Shown: positions 9,345 through 19,068 of the stretch, one piece after another
How the letters are laid out: every line of letters begins with the position of its first letter
Numbering within the stretch: the first letter of the stretch is position 1
Assembly: GCF_003014615.1 (NCBI RefSeq)
Contig: NZ_PYGI01000019.1
Span: forward strand, 1-64,000
Direction of reading: 5' to 3'
Length of the DNA stretch: 64,000 bases
Source of the DNA: Marinobacterium halophilum
GTDB lineage: Bacteria; Pseudomonadota; Gammaproteobacteria; Pseudomonadales; Balneatricaceae
Notes under the pieces: generated by a model
Database searches by the model: none
Told to the model about the DNA's origin: nothing
The model's input: only the letters and a program-made list of their open reading frames with translations
Position numbers and translations under genes: made by a program

Positions 9345-10615
9345 TGACAATTGCGCTGATCATTTTCGCTCTGCTCATGCTGTTGCTGTCCGGCGTCCCC
9401 GTCGGTTTCGTCCTTGGCGGCATGGGGTTGGGCATGCTGTTGCTGGCCGATATCTCGCCGCTGATGGTGCCAATGGCCCTTTACTCCTCCTTTGACAGCT
9501 TCATCCTGCTGTCGGTGCCGCTGTTCCTGCTGATGTCCAACATCCTGCTCAAGGGCGGTGTCGGCAAGGACTTGTTCAACGCCGTGCAGAGCTGGGTCGG
9601 CCACTGGCCCGGCGGTCTCGGGATCGCCACCATCACCTCCTGCACCATTTTCTCGGCCATTTCGGGGTCATCCGTTGCCACCGCCGCCACCATCGGCAGT
9701 GTGGCCATCAAGGAGATGACCGACCGGGGCTATCATCGCCCGTTCGTACTCGGCCTGATCGCGGCCGGCGGCACTCTCGGCATTCTGATTCCGCCGTCGA
9801 TCCCGATGATTGTCTATGGCGTCATCACCGAAGAGTCGATTGTTGATCTGTTCCTTGCCGGAGTCGGCCCCGGACTGTTGATGGCAGGCAGTTTTATCCT
9901 GTTCAGCTTCCTCTATGCCTTTTTCGGCAAGGCCTGCCAACCGGTCCCCAAAGCCTCGTGGCAAGACCGCAAGTCCTCGACCCTGCGGGCGCTTCCGACC
10001 ATGCTACTGGCCGCCGTGATCATTGGCGGCATCTATGCCGGTATCTTTACCCCGACCGAGTCGGCGGCCATCGGTGTGACCTTCTCCCTGATCATCGTGA
10101 TCGCGCTGCGCACCTTCAGCTGGGACGGCCTCAAGGCGGCCGGTATGGATACGATGAAAACCACGATCACCATCTTCCTGATCATGGCCGGTGCCAAAGT
10201 CTTCGGCAAGGCGATCACCCTGTACCAGATCCCGCAGGAGATCTCGATGTTCGTCAGCATGCACATTGGCGAAGCCGGCATGTTCATTCTGGCGGTCTGC
10301 CTGGTGCTGCTGGTACTGGGTTTCTTCCTTGAATCCATCTCCATGCTGCTGATCATGATGCCGGTGCTGTATCCGTCGCTGGCACCGCTGGGCATTGACC
10401 CGATCTGGTTCGGCATCATCTTCGTGATCATGATCGAGTGTGCGCTGATCACCCCGCCCGTGGGTCTCAACCTGTTTGTCATACAAGCGGTTTCGGGGGG
10501 GCCAGTCATGGACGTTGTGCGCGGTGTCTGGCCCTTCATCCTGTTGATGTTTGGCTGTTTGCTGGCCGTGTTCTTCTTCCCGAAAATCGCACTGTACCTG
10601 CCGTTTTACATGTAA
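9344..10615 (+). CDS. dctM: TRAP transporter large permease subunit (DctM family)
   Basis: A 423-residue permease with about 12 hydrophobic segments. DctM hallmarks include SGVPVGFVLGGMG, SVPLFLLMSNILLKGGVG, ISGSSVATAATIGSVAI, AAGGTLGILIPPSIPMIVYG and the C-terminal ALITPPVGLNLFVIQ. These surround the sodium and substrate sites. It forms the translocation path for the acid delivered by the upstream DctP. A short hairpin follows its stop codon, closing the operon. Confidence 0.93.
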   Translation: MTIALIIFALLMLLLSGVPVGFVLGGMGLGMLLLADISPLMVPMALYSSFDSFILLSVPLFLLMSNILLKGGVGKDLFNAVQSWVGHWPGGLGIATITSCTIFSAISGSSVATAATIGSVAIKEMTDRGYHRPFVLGLIAAGGTLGILIPPSIPMIVYGVITEESIVDLFLAGVGPGLLMAGSFILFSFLYAFFGKACQPVPKASWQDRKSSTLRALPTMLLAAVIIGGIYAGIFTPTESAAIGVTFSLIIVIALRTFSWDGLKAAGMDTMKTTITIFLIMAGAKVFGKAITLYQIPQEISMFVSMHIGEAGMFILAVCLVLLVLGFFLESISMLLIMMPVLYPSLAPLGIDPIWFGIIFVIMIECALITPPVGLNLFVIQAVSGGPVMDVVRGVWPFILLMFGCLLAVFFFPKIALYLPFYM

Positions 10616-10620
10616 TGCCG

Positions 10621-10643
10621 ATGCCGGGGCGCGTCCCCGGCAT
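10621..10643 (+). terminator. Terminator after the TRAP operon
   Basis: ATGCCGGGG at 10621-10629 pairs perfectly with CCCCGGCAT at 10635-10643 around a 5-base loop, and a short TTT follows. It begins 5 bases after the dctM stop codon. The GC-rich stem is strong but the T-run is short. Confidence 0.6.
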
Positions 10644-10738
10644 TTCCCGCCCGTGTCACCCCCCCAACGATTGACGCACTTGCGATAAAACACGAAGATC
10701 GCATGAACCCACTCATTTTATTCAAGGAGCACCACCGC

Positions 10739-11098
10739 ATGACGGATACACCCGCCAAGATCGGCCAGCAGGACGGCAGTTCGGGAAACGCGAAAATTGT
10801 CTACATCCTGTATTTGATTGGCCTGGTTGTAGGCATCACCAGCATCGTGGGTGTCGTGATGGCCTACATCTACAAGGCTGACGCGCCGGATTGGCTCAAG
10901 GATCATTTCCGCTGGCAGATCCGTACCTTCTGGATCGGTATTGTGTACAGCCTGATCGGCATGGTGACGACGCTGATCCTGGTCGGTTACCTGATTCTGC
11001 TGTTCGTGCTGGTCTGGTACATCGTGCGCTGCGTCAAGGGGTTACAGTGCCTCGACAAGCGCCAGCCGCTGCCGGACTCCGGCAGCTGGATGTTCTAA
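10739..11098 (+). CDS. Small membrane protein, DUF4870-like
   Basis: A 119-residue protein with three hydrophobic segments (about 21-47, 60-75 and 76-100). The pattern KIVYILYLIGLVVGITSIVG, then DHFRWQIRTFWIGI, then a helix ending in VWYIVRCVKGL is typical of the DUF4870 / uncharacterised membrane protein group. Its role is unknown. AAGGAG at 10724-10729 favours the ATG at 10739 over an upstream in-frame ATG at 10703. It has its own flanking terminators and appears monocistronic. Confidence 0.75.
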   Translation: MTDTPAKIGQQDGSSGNAKIVYILYLIGLVVGITSIVGVVMAYIYKADAPDWLKDHFRWQIRTFWIGIVYSLIGMVTTLILVGYLILLFVLVWYIVRCVKGLQCLDKRQPLPDSGSWMF

Positions 11099-11132
11099 AA
11101 TTACGACAACAGCACAAATCTGTTCACTGCAT

Positions 11133-11163
11133 AAACAAGGGCTGCCCATCGCAGCCCTTGTTT
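11133..11163 (+). terminator. Strong hairpin after the small membrane gene
   Basis: A perfect 13-bp stem joins AAACAAGGGCTGC (11133-11145) to GCAGCCCTTGTTT (11151-11163) around CCATC, about 35 bases after the stop codon. The descending arm ends in a T-rich stretch, as expected for an intrinsic terminator on this strand. Confidence 0.7.
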
Positions 11164-11383
11164 GTAAAAAAATAACCTAAAATTCACGAAAAACTGTCAA
11201 CAACACTCGATCTGCCCACAAAACACCACCATCGACCCACCCCGTCATACTTTAGGCGCAAACGCAGGACAGGCGCGAAAAATTGCGCTATTTTCGCAAT
11301 GCACAATGCTTATATAAACCGATTTTCATGTCGCAGACGCACCTGCAGCAGCGGCACACGATTCAATCAAGTGGGACAAGAAG

Positions 11384-13561
11384 ATGAGCCAACGGGTACA
11401 GGTCGGTGGCCTGCAGGTCGCCAAAGAGCTTTACGATTTCATCAATACCGAAGCACTGCCGGGCACCGGCGTCGAGGCCGAGTCATTCTGGAGCCGTTTC
11501 GACCGCCTCGTACACGACCTTGCACCGCGCAACCGCGAATTGCTGGCCAAACGTGACGCCCTGCAGGAACAGATCGACGCCTGGCACCGTGACAATCGCG
11601 GTGACGCCTTCAGCTTCGACGCCTACAAATCCTTCCTGCGTGAAATTGAGTACCTGTTGCCGGAAGGCGAAGACTTCTCCGCCACCACCGAAAACGTCGA
11701 CCCGGAAATGGCTACGCTGGCCGGTCCGCAGCTGGTGGTACCGGTGATGAACGCCCGTTACGCACTGAACGCGGCCAACGCACGCTGGGGCAGCCTGTAC
11801 GATGCGCTCTACGGCACCGACGTCATCTCTGAAGAAAATGGTGCCGAAAAAGGCAAGGGCTACAACCCCGCCCGTGGCACCAAGGTTATCGCCTTTGGCC
11901 GTGACTTCCTCGACCAGAGCGCACCGCTGGCCGGTGCCTCACACAAGGATTCGGCCGGTTACAGCATCCAGAACGGTCAGCTCTGCGTTGTCCTGCGCGA
12001 CGGTGGCGAAACCGGACTGGCAACTCCTGCTCAGCTGGTCGGCTACACCGGCAGCGGCAGCAACCCGACAGCGATCCTGATCACACATAACGGCCTGCAT
12101 TTCGAGATCCAGATCGACCGTGACAACCAGATCGGCAAGTCTGACGCCGCCGGCGTGAAAGACATCCTGATGGAAGCGGCACTGACCACCATCATGGACT
12201 GCGAAGACTCCGTCGCCGCCGTTGACGCCGAAGACAAGGTGCTGGCGTACCGCAACTGGCTGGGCCTGATGCAGGGCACCCTGACCGAAGAGATCAGCAA
12301 GGGCGAGCAGACCTTCACCCGCCGCATGAACCCGGACCGCGAATACACCACCCCGGCCGGTGACAGCCTGACCCTGAAGGGCCGCAGCCTGATGTTCGTG
12401 CGTAACGTGGGCCACCTGATGACCAACCCGGCGATCGTCGACAGCGAAGGCTTCGAGATCCCCGAAGGCATCATGGACGCCGTCGTCACCACGCTGATCT
12501 CCATCCACGACATCAAGGGCAGCGCACCGTTCCGCAATGCCACCACCGGCTCCGTCTACATCGTGAAGCCGAAGATGCACGGCCCGGAAGAAGTGGCCTT
12601 CGCCGACGAACTGTTCGGCCGTGTTGAAGACGTACTGGGGCTGGAACGCTTCACCATGAAAATGGGCATCATGGATGAAGAGCGCCGCACCACCGTCAAC
12701 CTGAAAGAATGTATCCGTGCCGCCAAGGAGCGCGTGGTGTTCATCAACACCGGTTTCCTCGACCGTACCGGTGACGAGATCCACACCTCCATGGAAGCGG
12801 GCCCGATGATCCGCAAGGGCGAAATGAAGGGTGCTGCCTGGATCAAGGCCTACGAGGACTGGAACGTGGATAACGGCCTGGCCTGTGGCCTCAGTGGTCG
12901 TGCCCAGATCGGCAAAGGCATGTGGGCGATGCCGGATCTGATGGCCAACATGCTGGAACAGAAGATCGGCCACCCGCTGTCCGGTGCCAACACCGCATGG
13001 GTGCCGTCACCGACAGCCGCCGCGCTGCACGCGCTGCACTACCATCAGGTGGATGTATTCGCCCGTCAGCAGGAACTGAAGACCCGCGCCCGCGCCAGCC
13101 TCGACGATATCCTGACCATTCCGGTGGCTCAGAACCCGAGCTGGAGCGCCGAAGAGATTCAGCAGGAACTGGACAACAATGCCCAGGGCATCCTCGGCTA
13201 CGTAGTGCGCTGGGTTGATCAGGGCGTGGGTTGTTCCAAGGTGCCGGACATCAACGATGTCGGCCTGATGGAAGACCGTGCGACGCTGCGTATCTCCAGC
13301 CAGCATATCGCCAACTGGCTGCACCACGGCATCTGTTCGGAAGCGCAGGTGATGGAAACCCTGAAGCGCATGGCCGCTGTAGTGGACCGTCAGAACGCCA
13401 ATGACCCGACCTACCAGCCGATGGCACCGAACTTCGATGACAACATCGCGTTCCTGGCCGCCTGTGATCTGGTCATCAAGGGCCGCGAACAGCCGAACGG
13501 CTACACCGAGCCGGTTTTGCACCGTCGTCGTCTGGAGCTGAAGGCCAAACTGGCCGGCTGA
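11384..13561 (+). CDS. glcB: Malate synthase G
   Basis: A 725-residue enzyme condensing glyoxylate with acetyl-CoA to give malate, in the glyoxylate and glycolate pathways. Length and sequence match GlcB (723 residues in E. coli) rather than the shorter AceB. Visible active-site segments are [16 protein letters not shown] (substrate arginine), [14 protein letters not shown] and [18 protein letters not shown] (magnesium ligands), and a C-terminal region with [19 protein letters not shown] containing the catalytic aspartate. It is preceded by about 220 bases of AT-richer sequence, which must hold its promoter, and followed by a strong terminator. No glycolate oxidase genes lie beside it. Confidence 0.97.
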   Translation: MSQRVQVGGLQVAKELYDFINTEALPGTGVEAESFWSRFDRLVHDLAPRNRELLAKRDALQEQIDAWHRDNRGDAFSFDAYKSFLREIEYLLPEGEDFSATTENVDPEMATLAGPQLVVPVMNARYALNAANARWGSLYDALYGTDVISEENGAEKGKGYNPARGTKVIAFGRDFLDQSAPLAGASHKDSAGYSIQNGQLCVVLRDGGETGLATPAQLVGYTGSGSNPTAILITHNGLHFEIQIDRDNQIGKSDAAGVKDILMEAALTTIMDCEDSVAAVDAEDKVLAYRNWLGLMQGTLTEEISKGEQTFTRRMNPDREYTTPAGDSLTLKGRSLMFVRNVGHLMTNPAIVDSEGFEIPEGIMDAVVTTLISIHDIKGSAPFRNATTGSVYIVKPKMHGPEEVAFADELFGRVEDVLGLERFTMKMGIMDEERRTTVNLKECIRAAKERVVFINTGFLDRTGDEIHTSMEAGPMIRKGEMKGAAWIKAYEDWNVDNGLACGLSGRAQIGKGMWAMPDLMANMLEQKIGHPLSGANTAWVPSPTAAALHALHYHQVDVFARQQELKTRARASLDDILTIPVAQNPSWSAEEIQQELDNNAQGILGYVVRWVDQGVGCSKVPDINDVGLMEDRATLRISSQHIANWLHHGICSEAQVMETLKRMAAVVDRQNANDPTYQPMAPNFDDNIAFLAACDLVIKGREQPNGYTEPVLHRRRLELKAKLAG

Positions 13562-13585
13562 TCCAGCAGCGCTGAAAGCACACTG

Positions 13586-13623
13586 AAAAAGCCCCGCCGG
13601 TGAATGCCTGCGGGGCTTTTTTT
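13586..13623. terminator. Bidirectional terminator between glcB and the cytochrome c' gene
   Basis: AAAAAGCCCCGC at 13586-13597 pairs with GCGGGGCTTTTT at 13610-13621 around a 12-base loop and continues into a run of seven Ts on the plus strand. The A-run on the left serves the minus strand. It separates two convergent genes and abuts the stop codon of the minus-strand gene. Confidence 0.9.
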
Positions 13624-14072
13624 CAATCTCGGAAGCGGTCGTGGCAAGCCTTGCAGCTCTGGCCCAACTGACCCAGCAATGGCCGCAGCTCATCGCGGCC
13701 CTGACCTGCAGCCGCAGCCTGCTGCAGCGCCCGGCTACGTTGCTGCATCTGCGCCATCAGCTCATCGAACCGCTCACGCCCTTCCCAGATGCGGTAAGAG
13801 GCACGGGTATCGCCACGTACGCTTTCCGCATCGGCAAAGCCTTCCGCCACAATACTGCCCAACAGCGCGATACGCTCGGCACGCTGGGCAAAAACCTCGC
13901 CGTCAAAATCCACCCGCCCCTGCACCATCGCCGCCAGTGGCGACAGGTTCCAGTCCATCGCCCGGTACACGCCCTGGCGGTATTCGATCGCCTTGTCGGT
14001 CGCTGACTCCGCCTGCACCATCGAGGCCGACAGGCTCAACAGCACGGCGCTCAGAATGACGTTCGCTTTCAT
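13623..14072 (-). CDS. Cytochrome c' (class II c-type cytochrome)
   Basis: A 149-residue periplasmic haem protein with a cleavable signal peptide (cut near VQA-E). The C-terminal haem motif is C140-K-A-C143-H144, placed 11 residues from the end as in the four-helix-bundle cytochromes c'. These bind NO or CO with a five-coordinate haem and are linked to nitrosative stress or electron transfer. The grxB gene lies upstream on the same strand with a 9-base gap, so the two are probably co-transcribed. Confidence 0.9.
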   Translation of the reverse strand: MKANVILSAVLLSLSASMVQAESATDKAIEYRQGVYRAMDWNLSPLAAMVQGRVDFDGEVFAQRAERIALLGSIVAEGFADAESVRGDTRASYRIWEGRERFDELMAQMQQRSRALQQAAAAGQGRDELRPLLGQLGQSCKACHDRFRD

Positions 14073-14081
14073 GTTCTCTCC

Positions 14082-14738
14082 TCAGATCGCTCGATCGAAA
14101 TACAACGACACACCCGACAATTCAGCCACTTCATCCAGCCACTGCAGCACCGCCGGCGGAAACGTCAGCCCCTGCACCAGCGTCAGGCCACGCAGCGGCG
14201 GGAAGTTCATCACATCGTTCCAGCTCAGGGTATTACCGTGCGCGGACGGCAGACTCAGCGGCGGCAGTTCGGCCAGCATCTGCTCAATCGCCGCCTTGTG
14301 CGTGTCGGTCTCGGCCAGTGCCTGCTCGAATGAACATCCCAGCAAGGCTTCCTTCTTGTTACGGAAATACGCGCATGCCGACTCGGTGGCAAACTCCTCC
14401 AGGCCGATACGGGTCACCCGAGGAAAGGTCAGCGCCCAGCTATGCGCCTGTACCGGCTGCAACCGTGGCAGAATCGCTTCACTCAACTGCAACGGTCGTA
14501 TCACCCGCTCTGCAGCGCCCAGGCTATCCAGCAACTTGGCAATGGCCATGCTCTCGGCGATCGCCACGCCCTGATGCTCAAAGATCGGCACCATCTTCTG
14601 ACCGATCAGACGGTGGCACGTGTCCTCGTCATCGTTGAGCAGCGTCACCTGCTCCAGGTCGCTCACCTGCTTGTAGTGCGCCACCATCATGGTGCGGACA
14701 CAAAACGGGCAGTGGTCGTAGATATACAGTCGCGACAC
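14082..14738 (-). CDS. grxB: Glutaredoxin 2
   Basis: A 218-residue GrxB-type glutaredoxin with a GST-like fold, which reduces protein disulfides and mixed disulfides using glutathione. The N-terminal thioredoxin domain carries LYIYDHCPFC with redox cysteines at positions 10 and 13, then LLNDDEDTCHRLIGQKMVPI and ESMAIAKLLD. An all-helical C-terminal domain follows. I start at the GTG at 14738 because AGGAG lies 7 bases upstream and the protein then begins at the usual place; a longer ORF reaches 14798. It is co-directional with the cytochrome c' gene. Confidence 0.9.
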   Translation of the reverse strand: MSRLYIYDHCPFCVRTMMVAHYKQVSDLEQVTLLNDDEDTCHRLIGQKMVPIFEHQGVAIAESMAIAKLLDSLGAAERVIRPLQLSEAILPRLQPVQAHSWALTFPRVTRIGLEEFATESACAYFRNKKEALLGCSFEQALAETDTHKAAIEQMLAELPPLSLPSAHGNTLSWNDVMNFPPLRGLTLVQGLTFPPAVLQWLDEVAELSGVSLYFDRAI

Positions 14739-14885
14739 GGCGCAGCTCCTCGCAGATATAAAAGGCGCTATCCTGACAGCATCGCCCGCTGAAGCCAATG
14801 CATCATCATGCTGTTACAGGCACACTACGCCTGCGGTCTGCCATTTCATGACCGAGCCAACATATGCTAAAGGGAAACGTTACAT

Positions 14886-15389
14886 TCAGCTTTTGAGACG
14901 GGTATACATCTGTGCCAAACGTAGAACAACTTCACGCGAAATACGGGAGAAATCCCCATGATTGATCTCCGCGCTGGCCTCCTCCTTACGCCCCGACTGT
15001 GCCAAGATCAAGACATGGCCAGCACAGACATGGAAATGAGCATGCTGGCGCTTGAGTTCGGCAAATTCGGGCTGACCAGAAAAACTGTCTCCCCCCGCAC
15101 CGTGAATCCACTTGCCAAGCGCACAGCCATCATCACGCGCCACATTGGCCGGGTCCAGAATTTCGCTGGAATGGCCCTGTACTACATCATTCAAACGTAC
15201 TTTCCAGCGTTGATGCGCCTCAATTGCACTTTTGAAATCAAGTCCTGCAGCTTCGGCGTCTAGCGGATCTTCAGGCTCGTGTGCAACTTCACTCAAAACG
15301 GGAATTGAATCCGGATCATGGTTCTGTTGATCTAGTTCACTCACATTTTTTCCACCGAGCGCATTGATCAGCCAGCGTCTAATTCCCAT
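14886..15389 (-). CDS. Stand-alone CZB (chemoreceptor zinc-binding) domain protein
   Basis: A 167-residue soluble protein whose C-terminal half matches the CZB domain: AIEAHQRWK, then DDGCALGKWIHGAGG, then ELKRQHAHFHVCAGH. The histidines and the cysteine are the zinc ligands. CZB domains usually regulate chemoreceptors or diguanylate cyclases by zinc or oxidant binding. Here no output domain is attached, and the N-terminal 50 residues are acidic and probably disordered. The start at 15389 has GGAG 9 bases upstream; a longer in-frame ORF begins at 15425. Its partner is not evident. Confidence 0.75.
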   Translation of the reverse strand: MGIRRWLINALGGKNVSELDQQNHDPDSIPVLSEVAHEPEDPLDAEAAGLDFKSAIEAHQRWKVRLNDVVQGHSSEILDPANVARDDGCALGKWIHGAGGDSFSGQPEFAELKRQHAHFHVCAGHVLILAQSGRKEEASAEINHGDFSRISREVVLRLAQMYTRLKS

Positions 15390-15684
15390 CGATATTGACT
15401 CCGTTTGACAACCGGCATCGTCCATTCCCTCTGCCAGTATGTTGGGTTGTTATATAGTTATTCCACTTTTTATACGTGGACTGATGTCAATTGGCAAAAC
15501 TATTATTTCGATAACATCCACGAACTGGATCAATGAATGTGGAAATGTTTTAAAGAAGCGACGATATTTACATTGTGCCGGCGAAACGGCAGATGAACCG
15601 CTCTTGATGCGTTATCGTAGCCGGGAAAGTTGCAAACTAAATGACACTTTCAGCCCGGAATGAACCCCAGGCAGGAGTACTGAT

Positions 15685-16335
15685 ATGGCAGAGATCTGCA
15701 TCTTCCCGATTCCCGGCTGTGTGACCTTCCCCGGCATGGTGTTCCCGCTGCACGTGTTCGAGCCGCGCTACCGCGCCATGATTCAGCACTGCCTGGATAC
15801 CGACACGCCGGTGGCGATCTGCCATACGCAGAAGGAACTCAGTCCCGGCAAGCCTACCGACAGTCTGGAAGAGGCGCTCAGCTCCAACCAGGCCACCTAT
15901 CGTCCCTACGATGTTTTCAGCGCCGGCCGCTGCGAGCTGATTGAAACCGCCGAAGACGGCCGCCTGCTGGTCAACGTACATATCGAACAACGCTACCGGC
16001 GCGAGCGGGAGATTCAGCTGCTGCCCTACCAGGTGTATGAATGCTCCCCCTTCCCCGACCGTGCGTCCACAGCGGAAGAGGCCGCCGAGAGCGCCTTGCT
16101 GCGCAGCAAGATCATCCACCGCTTGCTGGCTCTGACCTACACCGACCCGGCTATCCGTCAGGCGACCGACCGAGTCGCCAGTGCCCCCGAATGGCAGGCC
16201 AAGTCCGATGGTGAATTCAGCATGGCGCTGTTCGGTGTGGTGCGGTTTGATCCCACCATCCTGCAAGCGCTGCTGGAAATGGACTCGGCGCACGCACGTC
16301 TGGAGCACACCCTCGAACTGCTGAATGCGACCTGA
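15685..16335 (+). CDS. LON substrate-binding-domain protein
   Basis: A 216-residue protein resembling only the N-terminal substrate-binding domain of Lon protease (ICIFPIPGCVTFPGMVFPLHVFEPRYRAMI). There is no ATPase or protease part. Such free-standing proteins are common in bacteria; their role is not established, though a substrate adaptor or binding role is often assumed. The 290 bases before it contain only a short AT-rich reading frame that I do not consider a gene. It converges with the transporter gene, leaving 13 bases between stop codons. Confidence 0.85.
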   Translation: MAEICIFPIPGCVTFPGMVFPLHVFEPRYRAMIQHCLDTDTPVAICHTQKELSPGKPTDSLEEALSSNQATYRPYDVFSAGRCELIETAEDGRLLVNVHIEQRYRREREIQLLPYQVYECSPFPDRASTAEEAAESALLRSKIIHRLLALTYTDPAIRQATDRVASAPEWQAKSDGEFSMALFGVVRFDPTILQALLEMDSAHARLEHTLELLNAT

Positions 16336-16348
16336 GTCCTGAGCCGCC

Positions 16349-17734
16349 CTAAATCCACCCCAACAGCTGCCACCACAGATAATCCAGCGGCAGCAGAATC
16401 ACCACCGTCAACAACGCCAGAATCAGACACAGCCGCGCCGCATGGGCGATGGGGACACCCGCCAGCGGCATCGCCATCATCAGCGGCACCGACTGGTAGG
16501 TAAACAGAATGGTGGAGAAGCCGAACACCTGCGTCATCAGCACCGCCTCCAGACTGAAACCGGTCATCTGACTGATCTGCCCCGCCAACGGCGTCAACGT
16601 GGCGGGCACACCCGCAAGCGTCGCCACCACCCCGGTCAACATCGCCGCCAGTGACAGCGAGAAGAAATTGAGCGCATCACGGCCCGGCTCCAGCGGCAGC
16701 CAGTCCAGCACCCGCTCGCCAACCACCTGACTGATCTGGCTGTAATTGATCAAACTGGCAATGCCCAGTAACCCCGCCACCACCAGAATCGAACTGATAT
16801 TCACCTTCTCATTGAAACTCTTGGGTGACACCATGCCCACACCCGGCAACAACAGCAGGGTAGCCGCTGCCAACCCGATCCAGGCCGCCGAGATATGGTG
16901 GAGCGAGTCGGTAAGCCAGAACCCCAGCGTCGCCAGCATGATCACCAGCAATCGGCTTTCGGTCAGGCTGAAACCGCCATTGCTGTCCATCGGCAGCGCA
17001 CGCCGTGGCGTATCCGGATAAAGCCGCAGAATAATCATGATCAGCAGCACCGACTTCAGCGCCCCCAGCACCGGAAAATGCAGCAGCAGATATTCGGTGA
17101 ACATCGGCGTCCAGCCGTGAATGCTCTCGGCCGAGCCGATCATGATCATGTTCGGAATATTGGCAGGCAGGATGGCAAACGTGGGCAAGTGACAACCGAA
17201 CGCCGCCGCCAGCACCACCCCATGCTGGCCGTTACTGCCCTCGGCAAAGCCACAGTTACGGGCTATCGCCAATGCGATGGGGATAAACAGCACCACCCGC
17301 CCCACTGAAGAGGGCATCACAAACCCCAGCACCACGCCCATCAACACAATCCCGGTGATCAACCGGGCGTAGCTGTTGTCCAGATAGCGGGTAAAACGGT
17401 TGGAGATGCGCAGTGCCAGCCCGGTTTCGGCAATGGCGATGCCGATCACCAAACCGGAAAAGATCAGCCAGCAGGCCGTTGAGGTCAGGCCGGAAAACAC
17501 CACCTCCGCCGGCGCCAGCGACAGCAGCATCGCCAAGACCAACACCACCAATGCCGTAACAAACTCCGGCAACGCACCGGTGGCAAACAGCACCATGCCC
17601 GCCATGATCAACAGCGCCGACAGCTGCTGCTTGCCGGTGAACAGATCGGCTGCGGGTGTCAGCAACAGCAGCGCCGACAACAGCGGAATCAGAATCAGCG
17701 CAACACATTGCGAACGCTTCAGTGGAATGCTCAT
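16349..17734 (-). CDS. DASS/SLC13-like anion transporter
   Basis: A 461-residue inner-membrane protein with about 11-12 hydrophobic segments, related to the divalent-anion:sodium symporter and ion-transporter superfamily. Segments such as LGFVMPSSVGRVVLFIPIALAIA and the later NISSILVVAGLLGIASLI are repeat-like halves expected for this fold. The substrate (carboxylate, sulfate or other anion) cannot be read. I use the ATG at 17734, 7 bases after GAGG. It is divergent from an AraC regulator gene, with only 67 bases between the start codons, so that protein is its likely regulator. Confidence 0.8.
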   Translation of the reverse strand: MSIPLKRSQCVALILIPLLSALLLLTPAADLFTGKQQLSALLIMAGMVLFATGALPEFVTALVVLVLAMLLSLAPAEVVFSGLTSTACWLIFSGLVIGIAIAETGLALRISNRFTRYLDNSYARLITGIVLMGVVLGFVMPSSVGRVVLFIPIALAIARNCGFAEGSNGQHGVVLAAAFGCHLPTFAILPANIPNMIMIGSAESIHGWTPMFTEYLLLHFPVLGALKSVLLIMIILRLYPDTPRRALPMDSNGGFSLTESRLLVIMLATLGFWLTDSLHHISAAWIGLAAATLLLLPGVGMVSPKSFNEKVNISSILVVAGLLGIASLINYSQISQVVGERVLDWLPLEPGRDALNFFSLSLAAMLTGVVATLAGVPATLTPLAGQISQMTGFSLEAVLMTQVFGFSTILFTYQSVPLMMAMPLAGVPIAHAARLCLILALLTVVILLPLDYLWWQLLGWI

Positions 17735-17801
17735 ACCCAACCCTCGTATAACTGGATACTGGCTATTGTGCCAAAGGCTGGTTAAGGTTTAAGTCGACAA
17801 A

Positions 17802-18632
17802 ATGACAATTGATAGTGAATATCGGACATTCATGATCGAACCTGCCACCTCCCCGCGCAAACGCTTTCGGTCAAAGCTGGGCCTGAGGCTTGATTCAACG
17901 CTGCCGATCCTCGGCCTGCACGACCTGATTTTGACCGACCTCGAATTCGATTTTCACAGCCACCCGCGTGGCCAGCTCGCCTACGCCGCCTCGGGTGTGA
18001 TCAAGGTCTACACCGACAGCGGCAGCTGGATCGTGCCGCCATCACAGGCCGTGTGGATACCCGGCGGCATGCGCCACTCGGTCAACCCGGAAGTCACGTC
18101 GGAGATCCGTCACCTGTTTGTCGATCCCTCCTGCCTGCACCGTTTCCCGAACCAGTGCAGTGTGGTGGAAGTCTCTCCCCTGCTGCGCGAACTGATCCTG
18201 CGTGTCGCCGACTTTGGCGACGACTACGCACCCGACAGCCCGGCCAGCCGCGTATGCGCGGTGATCCTCGATGAACTCCAGGCTCTGGAACCCTCGCGGC
18301 TACACCTGCCCCTGTCCAGCGACCGCCGCCTGCAGCGCGTCATGCAGGCGATGATCAACCAGCCCGAAGCCGACACCGGCCTTGCGCACTGGGCCGCCAA
18401 AGTCGGTGCCAGCGAGCGCACCCTGCGGCGGCTGTTCATCCGGGAAACGGGAATGACCTTCCAGCAATGGCGCCGCCAGCTATTGCTGCATGAAGCCGTG
18501 GAGCGATTGGGACGGGGCGAATCCGTAATGAATGTCGCGCTGGAACTGGGCTACCGCAGCCCCAGCGCCTTCGTCGCCATGTTCAGAAAAGCCCTGGGAC
18601 GATCGCCGGGGCAGTATTTCAGGCAGGTTTGA
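17802..18632 (+). CDS. AraC-family regulator with cupin sensor domain
   Basis: A 276-residue regulator. The N-terminal half is a cupin (FDFHSHPRGQLAYAASGVIKV, then PSQAVWIPGGMRHSV) and the C-terminal 100 residues form the double helix-turn-helix (WAAKVGASERTLRRLFIRET and VALELGYRSPSAFVAMFRKA). The layout is that of the E. coli NimR/YeaM group, which controls a divergently placed efflux gene. Here the divergent neighbour is the DASS-type transporter, so control of that gene is the natural inference. The inducer is unknown. Confidence 0.88.
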   Translation: MTIDSEYRTFMIEPATSPRKRFRSKLGLRLDSTLPILGLHDLILTDLEFDFHSHPRGQLAYAASGVIKVYTDSGSWIVPPSQAVWIPGGMRHSVNPEVTSEIRHLFVDPSCLHRFPNQCSVVEVSPLLRELILRVADFGDDYAPDSPASRVCAVILDELQALEPSRLHLPLSSDRRLQRVMQAMINQPEADTGLAHWAAKVGASERTLRRLFIRETGMTFQQWRRQLLLHEAVERLGRGESVMNVALELGYRSPSAFVAMFRKALGRSPGQYFRQV

Positions 18633-19020
18633 GATGGGAAAATAAGTGGCCCTTAGCTGAAATGAGACGTGTCGGGCTCCATGCGAGCTATCGGCAATTA
18701 GCCGCCGCCACACCTGCTATCGGTAAAATTCCGCTTAGCGCACAAAGCAGACTTAAGCTCTAGCCACATGCACTGATTCTAATGTGTTGAGCTATCCATA
18801 TGAAATCCTGCCTACGACCCCGTAGGGGGCACTATCGGAAGAAATTTCGTCATAACCATGCGTTGTATGCGGTCTCGTGCTAATTTGATATGACTGTTGC
18901 TGATTGAAGCAGCCATGAAGCTTGCGATGCAGTAACCAAGCGAAAATAGACAAATATAAAACATTTGTTTTATTGTGGGACTTATCTCATTAGCCTGCAT
19001 TCTCACAGTCTAATAGTTGC
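18633..19020. other. Non-coding stretch with no clear content
   Basis: About 390 bases between the AraC gene and the decayed kinase gene. Composition is more AT-rich than the flanks. A short minus-strand frame at 18812-19006 has hydrophobic residues but no ribosome site and no recognisable family. A small 6-bp hairpin (CCTACG/CGTAGG) lies at 18811-18826. Together with the following pseudogene it looks like eroded sequence. Confidence 0.5.
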
Positions 19021-19068
19021 GTGGCAAGAGTGACCTCAAGTGCCTATGGAACAGGTTTCTGTATCATC

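Noticed and set aside
11939-12973. Minus-strand frame of 344 codons inside glcB
   Set aside because: Antisense shadow of malate synthase, with the same composition bias and no family features.
15439-15663. Plus-strand frame of 74 codons
   Set aside because: No ribosome site, no recognisable family, low coding character; the region more likely holds promoters of the flanking genes.
18811-18826. Small hairpin CCTACG/CGTAGG
   Set aside because: Only six base pairs with a 4-base loop and no T-run; not enough to call a terminator or other element.
18812-19006. Minus-strand frame of 64 codons with a hydrophobic stretch
   Set aside because: No ribosome site or neighbours to support it; it lies in an eroded non-coding stretch.
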